This document shows, in pieces, positions 58,035-64,000 of a stretch of 64,000 nucleotides of DNA. Source of the stretch: Caballeronia arvi (GTDB lineage Bacteria > Pseudomonadota > Gammaproteobacteria > Burkholderiales > Burkholderiaceae); the NCBI RefSeq assembly GCF_001544695.2, contig NZ_FCOM02000009.1, forward strand, positions 62,001 to 126,000, given 5' to 3'. The position numbers and the translations under genes are program-made. The notes under the pieces were generated by a model that worked only from the letters and a program-made list of their open reading frames with translations, did not search any database and had not been told where the DNA came from. The stretch's first letter is position 1, and every line of letters begins with the position of its first letter.

Positions 58035-59579
58035 TCAAGCACTCGCGAGCGAACGGCGGTACTGCACGGCCTCGGCGACGTGAGAGACGTCGGGCATCTC
58101 CGAACCGGCGAGGTCCGCGATCGTTCGCACGACCTTCAGCACCCGGTAATACGCCCGCGCCGACCAGCCGAAGCGCTCGCCCGCTGCACGCAGCAACGCC
58201 TCGCCGGCCGGGTCGGGGCGGCAGACGTCATCGGCTTCGCGGCCATTCAGTTCGCGATTGGTTTTGCCCTGACGCCGCGCCTGTATGTCGCGGGCGGCCG
58301 CGACGCGCGCCGCGACCATCGCGCTCGATTCGCCGCGCTCCGCACCGCGCGCCGACAGTTCGGCAGGCGATAGCGCCGGCAGCTCGATTTGAATATCGAT
58401 GCGGTCCATCAACGGCCCCGACAGCTTGCGCAGATAACGCGCGGCGACATCGGGCGAGCAACGGCAGCGCCCGCCCGGATCGCCGCGCCAGCCGCACGGG
58501 CACGGATTCATCGCTGCAACGAGCTGGCAGGCGGCGGGAAAGTCCGCTTGCTGCGCGGCGCGCGAGATCGTGATCTGCCCGACTTCGAGCGGCTCACGCA
58601 GCGTTTCGAGCACTTTGCGATCGAATTCCGGCAGCTCGTCCAGGAATAAAACGCCGAGATGAGCGAGCGTGATCTCGCCGGGCTGCGGCGGATTGCGCCC
58701 GCCGACGAGCGCCGCCGCACTCGACGAATGATGCGGCGCGCGAAACGGCCTTCGCCGCCACTGCTCGGGCGTGAAGCCGACCGCGCTCGCGGAGAGGATC
58801 GCGGCGGAGGTGAGCGCTTCGTCGTCGCTCATGGGCGGAAGCAGCCCCGGCAGACGCGCGGCGAGCATGGACTTGCCCGCGCCGGGCGGGCCGATCATCA
58901 GCAAATGATGACCGCCGGCCGCCGCGACTTCGAGCGCGCGCCGCGCCGCCGGATGACCGATGACGTCAGCGAGATCGGCGGACGACGCGGCCATCGGGGG
59001 AAGCGTCACGGCTTCGATCGGCCGCAGGCGCGCATCCGGCACGCCGTTGAGATGCGCGCAGAGCGTCGGCAGGTCCGCCGCGCCGAACACGTCGATGCCG
59101 GGCACGAGCGCTGCCTCGGCCGCGCTCGCGAGCGGCACGTAGATTTCCGGGATGCGTGCGCTTGCCTCTCGCATCGATGCGTAGTGGCGCGCCGCGCCGC
59201 AGACCATCGCGAAGGCGCCGCGCATCGGACGCAGCGCGCCGGTCAGCGAAAGTTCGCCCGCAAACTCGCGATGCTCGAGCGATTCGGCCGGAATCTGCCC
59301 GCTCGCGGCGAGAATGCCGAGCGCGATCGGCAGATCGAAACGGCCGGATTCCTTCGGCAGATCGGCGGGCGCGAGATTGACGGTGATTCGGCGCACGGGA
59401 AAGTCGAAGCCGCAGTTCTGGAGCGCGGCGCGCACGCGCTCGCGGCTTTCGCGGACTTCGAGATCGGGCAGACCGACTATGGAAAACGACGGCAACCCGT
59501 TGGCGAGATGGACTTCGACGACGACTTCGGGCGCGCGCCCAGGAGCGGGCGCGCGGCTGCGTACCACGGCAAGCGACAT
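58035..59579 (-). CDS. comM: YifB/ComM family Mg-chelatase-like ATPase
   Basis: A 514-residue AAA+ helicase-type ATPase of the ComM/YifB family. The N-terminal domain (LPSFSIVGLPDLEVRESRER) is a LON-like fold, followed by the AAA+ core with Walker A GPPGAGKSM, Walker B GVLFLDELPEF, and a Cys-rich zinc-type segment (NPCPCGWRGDPGGRC). ComM promotes branch migration in natural transformation. The start ATG at 59579 follows CAGGTGA. Downstream lies the DnaA-box region. Confidence 0.93.
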   Translation of the reverse strand: MSLAVVRSRAPAPGRAPEVVVEVHLANGLPSFSIVGLPDLEVRESRERVRAALQNCGFDFPVRRITVNLAPADLPKESGRFDLPIALGILAASGQIPAESLEHREFAGELSLTGALRPMRGAFAMVCGAARHYASMREASARIPEIYVPLASAAEAALVPGIDVFGAADLPTLCAHLNGVPDARLRPIEAVTLPPMAASSADLADVIGHPAARRALEVAAAGGHHLLMIGPPGAGKSMLAARLPGLLPPMSDDEALTSAAILSASAVGFTPEQWRRRPFRAPHHSSSAAALVGGRNPPQPGEITLAHLGVLFLDELPEFDRKVLETLREPLEVGQITISRAAQQADFPAACQLVAAMNPCPCGWRGDPGGRCRCSPDVAARYLRKLSGPLMDRIDIQIELPALSPAELSARGAERGESSAMVAARVAAARDIQARRQGKTNRELNGREADDVCRPDPAGEALLRAAGERFGWSARAYYRVLKVVRTIADLAGSEMPDVSHVAEAVQYRRSLASA

Positions 59580-59674
59580 GATTTCACCTGAAACGGCGCT
59601 TCGATCGCGCCGGCAATAAAACTAGAAACTCACGGCTCGCTAGCCGAGGTGTGCGATAGGCGTTTCCGGCGCCT

Positions 59675-59941
59675 TTAGTCTTGCGCGGCGGAGCCTCCGC
59701 CGGTCGCGAGACGCTGCTCCAGTTGCGCGACGCGCTTTTCGAGTTCCTCCAGACGGGCGCGGGTGCGCACGAGCACCTGCGTCTGCGTGTCGAATTCCTC
59801 ACGCGTGACGAGATCGAGCTTCGAGAAGCCTTGCGACAGCATCGCCTTCATGTTCCGTTCGACATCTTTCGCGGGCGAATTCTTGAACAGCTCGCTCATC
59901 TTCTGCTGCAAGTCGTTGAACACGTCGTTGGGCTGCTTCAT
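59675..59941 (-). CDS. ubiK: Ubiquinone biosynthesis accessory factor UbiK
   Basis: An 88-residue coiled-coil protein of the UbiK (BMFP, YqiC) family: amphipathic N-terminal helix (MKQPNDVFNDLQQKMSELFK) and a C-terminal coiled coil (ARLEELEKRVAQLEQRLA). UbiK binds membranes and supports ubiquinone synthesis with UbiJ. GGGAG precedes the ATG at 59941. It is divergent from glnK. Length is normal. Confidence 0.88.
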   Translation of the reverse strand: MKQPNDVFNDLQQKMSELFKNSPAKDVERNMKAMLSQGFSKLDLVTREEFDTQTQVLVRTRARLEELEKRVAQLEQRLATGGGSAAQD

Positions 59942-60725
<784 letters not shown>

Positions 60726-60768
60726 CAAGAAATTGGCGACGAATTTTCGTGATAGGGGAACCAGAAGA

Positions 60769-62235
60769 ATGCGTAACTTTTTGATGTCACTGTGCATGGC
60801 GGGCGCGCTGCTCGGCGCGGATGTCGGCACTGCGCTCGCCCAGGATGCGTCCGCGCCGGCCGCAGCCTCGGCGCCTGCATCGTCGGAACCCGCTGCAAGC
60901 GCGCCCGCAAGCGCCAACACGGCGATGGCGTCGTCGGCGGAAGCTGCCGCGGCCGCTTCGGGTGCATCGGACGCCGCGCCTGCCGCGCCGACCGAGCCGT
61001 TCATGGTCGATTCGTCGAAGATCAGCTCCGGCGACACTGCGTGGATGCTGACCTCCGTCGCGCTCGTGCTGTTCATGACGATTCCCGGTCTCGCGCTCTT
61101 CTATGCCGGCATGGTCCGCAAGAAGAACGTCCTCGCCACCGTCATGCAAAGCTTCGCGATCTGCTGCCTGATCACGATTCTCTGGACCGTCGTGGGCTAC
61201 AGCATCTCGTTCACGCCGGGCGGCTCGTTCATCGGCGGGTTCTCGCGGGTGTTCCTGCACGGCATGGCCTACATCAAGGGCGACAAGGCGACGACGCTCA
61301 CCGTGAGCCATCTCGCCTCGACGATTCCGGAGTCGGTCTACTTCGCGTTCCAGCTGACCTTCGCGATCATCACGCCGGCGCTGATCACCGGCGCGTTCGC
61401 CGACCGCATGAAGTTCTCGGCGATGCTCGTGTTCATGACGCTGTGGTCGCTGATCGTCTACTCGCCGGTCGCGCACATGGTCTGGGAACCGACCGGCTGG
61501 CTGGCATCGGCAGGCGTGCTCGACTTCGCGGGCGGCACGGTGGTCCACATCAATGCCGGTATCGCGGGCCTGATGTGCTGTCTCGTGCTCGGCAAGCGCG
61601 TCGGCTACGGCCGTGAAGTGATGGCGCCGCACAATCTCGTGCTGTCGCTGATCGGCGCATCGATGCTGTGGGTCGGCTGGTTCGGCTTCAACGCGGGTTC
61701 CGCGGTCGCAGCCGATGGCCGCGCCGGCTTCGCGATGCTCACGACGCAGATCGCCACCGCGTTCGCGGCGTTCGGTTGGATGTTCGCGGAGTGGATCACG
61801 AAGGGCAAGCCTTCCGTGCTCGGCATCATTTCGGGTGCGGTCGCGGGTCTGGTGGCGGTGACGCCGGCTTCGGGCTTCGTCGGCGTGACGGGCGCGATCG
61901 TGATCGGCATCGTCGCGGGCGTGGTCTGCTTCTGGTCGGCGACGTGGCTCAAGCACAAGTTCAACTACGACGATTCGCTCGACGCGTTCGGCGTGCACGG
62001 CGTGGGCGGGATCATCGGCGCTTTGCTGACGGGCGTGTTCGCGGTGAAGGATATCGGCGGCTTCGATGGCAGCATCCTCGTGCAGGCGAAGGGCGTGCTC
62101 GTGACGCTGGTGTACAGCGGCGTCGTGAGCTTCATCCTGCTCAAGGTCATCGACATGACGATGGGCCTGCGCGTCACCGAAGAAGAGGAACGCGAGGGCC
62201 TCGACGTCACGTTGCACGGCGAGCACGTCGAGTAA
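60769..62235 (+). CDS. amtB: Ammonium transporter AmtB
   Basis: A 488-residue channel with an N-terminal signal peptide (to LAQ), an unusually long Ala/Ser-rich segment (about 28-80), then 11 TM helices. The twin histidines of the pore are at His260 (VVHINAG) and His410 (GVHGVGG). It conducts ammonium and is regulated by GlnK. The ATG at 60769 follows AGGGGA and gives a proper signal peptide. glnK precedes by 43 bp. Confidence 0.95.
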   Translation: MRNFLMSLCMAGALLGADVGTALAQDASAPAAASAPASSEPAASAPASANTAMASSAEAAAAASGASDAAPAAPTEPFMVDSSKISSGDTAWMLTSVALVLFMTIPGLALFYAGMVRKKNVLATVMQSFAICCLITILWTVVGYSISFTPGGSFIGGFSRVFLHGMAYIKGDKATTLTVSHLASTIPESVYFAFQLTFAIITPALITGAFADRMKFSAMLVFMTLWSLIVYSPVAHMVWEPTGWLASAGVLDFAGGTVVHINAGIAGLMCCLVLGKRVGYGREVMAPHNLVLSLIGASMLWVGWFGFNAGSAVAADGRAGFAMLTTQIATAFAAFGWMFAEWITKGKPSVLGIISGAVAGLVAVTPASGFVGVTGAIVIGIVAGVVCFWSATWLKHKFNYDDSLDAFGVHGVGGIIGALLTGVFAVKDIGGFDGSILVQAKGVLVTLVYSGVVSFILLKVIDMTMGLRVTEEEEREGLDVTLHGEHVE

Positions 62236-62304
62236 CGAGTTCGCCGCAACCGGCGCGTCGCGAGAGGGCGCGCCGGAACGGCCAAGCAACGAGCGCAGCG
62301 ATTT

Positions 62305-62333
62305 TGCCCGCCTTCGAAGGCGGGCATTTTTTT
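62305..62333 (+). terminator. Rho-independent terminator after amtB
   Basis: TGCCCGCCTT and AAGGCGGGCA form a stem with a tight CG turn, followed by seven T. It ends the glnK-amtB operon. Confidence 0.9.
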
Positions 62334-62459
62334 GGCCGATGCATTTTCGCGGGTTTCGTCAGGCGCGGAGGCCAAAGCTATCGCGCAGGCGCCGTGTGGC
62401 ACCGGCCGGGAAACCTTGTCGATTGGTGGTTCATCCCCAGTTAGGCAAAGCAATTGCTC

Positions 62460-62465
62460 TACAAT
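62460..62465 (+). promoter_or_regulatory. -10 box upstream of gshA
   Basis: TACAAT lies 60 bases before the ATG at 62526. No clear -35 box is paired. It supports 62526 as the gshA start, since upstream in-frame codons would lie at or before the transcription start. Confidence 0.5.
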
Positions 62466-62525
62466 CTTTCCCTCCCGGTGTCGACCAGAGTCGGCGCTGG
62501 CCCACGCAAAGCTCGCGAGAAATTC

Positions 62526-63815
62526 ATGGTTCCGCACTTAGTTACGGCGTTAAGTGGCCCGCTGCTCGACCTCGAGCGGAAAATTCTCGAGGCCATGCCT
62601 GCTATCGAGCGGTGGTTCCGGCTCGAATGGCAAGAGCACACGCCGCCGTTTTACTGTTCCGTCGACCTGCGCAACGCGGGGTTCAAGCTCGCGCCCGTCG
62701 ATACCAATCTCTTCCCCGGCGGCTTCAACAATCTGCCGCAGGAAGTGCTGCCGCTCGCGGTGCAGGCGGCGATGGCGTCCATCGAGAAAATTTGCCCCGA
62801 CGCGAAGAATCTGCTCGTCATTCCCGAGCGCCACACGCGCAACGCCTTCTATCTGGAAAACGTCGCGCGGCTCGCGCTGATCATGCGGCAGGCGGGGCTG
62901 CACGTCCGCTTCGGCACGCTCGACGAGAACATTCACGGCCCGGTGACCATCGCGCTCGCGGATGGACAAAAGATCGTGCTGGAGCCGCTCGAACGCACGC
63001 CGCGGCGTCTCGGACTCAAGAACTTCGATCCTTGCTCGATCCTGCTCAACAACGATTTGTCCGCCGGCATTCCGCCGGTGCTGGAAAATCTGCACGAGCA
63101 ATATCTGCTGCCGCCGCTGCACGCGGGCTGGGCCGTGCGCCGCAAGTCGACGCATTTTTCCTGCTATGACGACGTCGCGAAGAAGTTCGCGAAGATGGTC
63201 GAAATCGATCCGTGGATGGTGAATCCGTATTTCGCGCACGTCGAAGGTGTCGATTACGAAGCGCGCACGGGCGAGGAAGCGCTCGCGGAAGCCATCGACG
63301 GCGTGCTCAAGAAGATCGCGAAGAAGTATCGCGAGTACGGCATCAGCGAGCGTCCGTACGTCGTGATCAAGGCGGACGCCGGCACCTACGGCAAGGGCGT
63401 GATGACCGTGCACGACGCGAGCGAGGTCGCCGCGCTGACCAAGCGCGAGCGCACGAAGATGAACGACGCGAAGGAAGGCCTGCAAGTCCACGACGTGATC
63501 GTGCAGGAAGGCGTGCATACCTTCGAGCGCGTCGAGGAAGCGGTCGCCGAGCCGGTCGTGTATATGATCGACCGGTATGTGGTCGGCGGGTTTTATCGCG
63601 TGCACGAGTCGCGCGAACGCGACCAGAATCTCAACGCGCCGGGCATGCATTTCGTGCCGCTCGGTTTCGAGCACACGGCACTGCCCGACACGCACGCGAA
63701 GCCCGGCGCCGCGCCGCCGAACCGCTTCTACATGTATGGCGTGGTGGCGCGTCTCGGGCTGCTGGCGGCATCGGTCGAGCTCGAGAAGACCGATCCCGAA
63801 GCCATTCAGGTGTGA
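62526..63815 (+). CDS. gshA: Glutamate-cysteine ligase
   Basis: First enzyme of glutathione synthesis. The 429-residue protein belongs to the beta-proteobacterial GshA type (about 430 residues), unrelated in length to E. coli GshA. Blocks recognised: YCSVDLRNAGFKLAPVDTNL (about 40-60), VIPERHTRNAFY, DAGTYGKGVMTVHDASE (ATP-grasp-like) and GGFYRVHESRERDQNLNAPG. The ATG at 62526 gives the usual start MVPHLVTALSGP. gshB follows after 62 bp, the common gshA-gshB pair. Confidence 0.92.
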   Translation: MVPHLVTALSGPLLDLERKILEAMPAIERWFRLEWQEHTPPFYCSVDLRNAGFKLAPVDTNLFPGGFNNLPQEVLPLAVQAAMASIEKICPDAKNLLVIPERHTRNAFYLENVARLALIMRQAGLHVRFGTLDENIHGPVTIALADGQKIVLEPLERTPRRLGLKNFDPCSILLNNDLSAGIPPVLENLHEQYLLPPLHAGWAVRRKSTHFSCYDDVAKKFAKMVEIDPWMVNPYFAHVEGVDYEARTGEEALAEAIDGVLKKIAKKYREYGISERPYVVIKADAGTYGKGVMTVHDASEVAALTKRERTKMNDAKEGLQVHDVIVQEGVHTFERVEEAVAEPVVYMIDRYVVGGFYRVHESRERDQNLNAPGMHFVPLGFEHTALPDTHAKPGAAPPNRFYMYGVVARLGLLAASVELEKTDPEAIQV

Positions 63816-63877
63816 TCAGGTGTGAAATTGCGGCTTGCGGTAAGCTCGCAGGCCGCGCACCGAACTAGCAAACTGCC

Positions 63878-64000
63878 ATGAACATCCTCTTTATCGCCGA
63901 TCCGCTCGATCGCTTCAAGATCTACAAGGACACGACCTACGCGATGATGGCCGAAGCCGCGCGGCGCGGCCACGTGCTCTACGCGTGCGAGCCGCAGCAT
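63878..64000 (+). CDS. gshB: Glutathione synthase (N-terminus only)
   Basis: The window ends 41 codons into this gene. The visible part, starting [20 protein letters not shown] and followed by [18 protein letters not shown], is the typical N-terminus of GshB, which joins glycine to gamma-glutamylcysteine. It follows gshA directly. Confidence 0.9.
   Translation, partial: MNILFIADPLDRFKIYKDTTYAMMAEAARRGHVLYACEPQH

Overview
The window looks like a stretch of the main chromosome of a high-GC betaproteobacterium of the family Burkholderiaceae, most likely Paraburkholderia or Caballeronia. This rests on family-level recognition, not a database search. The clues are an flhDC-mot-che locus with two cheY genes plus cheD and cheZ, a PhaM-type polyhydroxyalkanoate granule protein, a methionine synthase split into two genes, small DUF1840, DUF3567 and DUF2917 proteins, and the order dsbA-SPOR-argS and gshA-gshB. 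Coding density is high, GC is high throughout except for a few AT-richer patches, and no rRNA, tRNA, CRISPR array or insertion sequence was seen.

Layout. 1-12,850: motility and chemotaxis on the + strand (start of a divergent glycosyltransferase, flhD, flhC, motA, motB, cheY-like, cheA, cheW, mcp, cheR, cheD, cheB, cheY, cheZ), closed by a strong terminator. 13,000-14,930: a two-gene exported module, DUF2844 and DUF3443; the DUF3443 lipoprotein carries motifs resembling both active-site lobes of pepsin-like aspartic proteases. 14,930-27,700: mostly minus-strand housekeeping genes (SDR, dsbA, SPOR protein, argS, split metH, DUF3567, hydrolase, DUF3108, IclR regulator). 27,800-31,680: FAH-family hydrolase, branched-chain-type binding protein, enoyl-CoA hydratase and phaM. 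31,950-34,200: a MerR regulator with a cobalamin domain of the light-sensing CarH/LitR type and a diiron ferritin-like protein, with an operator-like palindrome between them. 34,330-36,810: heptose adenylyltransferase, coaX, birA. 36,830-38,080: an AT-richer accessory patch with an unknown gene and an orphan antitoxin-like gene.

38,080-43,000: an Mla/Pqi-like lipid transport operon (permease, ATPase, MCE protein, lipoprotein) and a VanZ-family protein. 43,070-50,200: ferredoxin, hydrolase, D,D-carboxypeptidase, D-amino-acid transaminase, ybeD, lipB and lipA, with a LysR regulator and a DUF2917 gene lying between ybeD and lipB. 50,300-51,330: a lone RhuM-family gene. 51,330-56,390: dctA, dctB and dctD with a sigma-54 promoter in front of dctA, i.e. 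a self-contained C4-dicarboxylate sensing and uptake circuit. 56,400-64,000: a TlpA-like thioredoxin, a lipoprotein, a DnaA-box cluster, comM, ubiK, glnK-amtB behind a second sigma-54 promoter, gshA and the start of gshB.

Functional links. FlhDC is the usual master regulator of flagellar and chemotaxis operons and sits directly before mot and che. The receptor ends in a CheR/CheB tethering pentapeptide, and CheR, CheD and CheB are translationally coupled. The two sigma-54 promoters link dicarboxylate uptake (DctBD) and ammonium uptake (presumably NtrC) to nutrient supply. No wholly new multi-gene system is proven here. The best candidates for new biology are the DUF2844/DUF3443 pair, the C-terminal repeats of CheD, and the cobalamin-regulator/diiron-protein pair.
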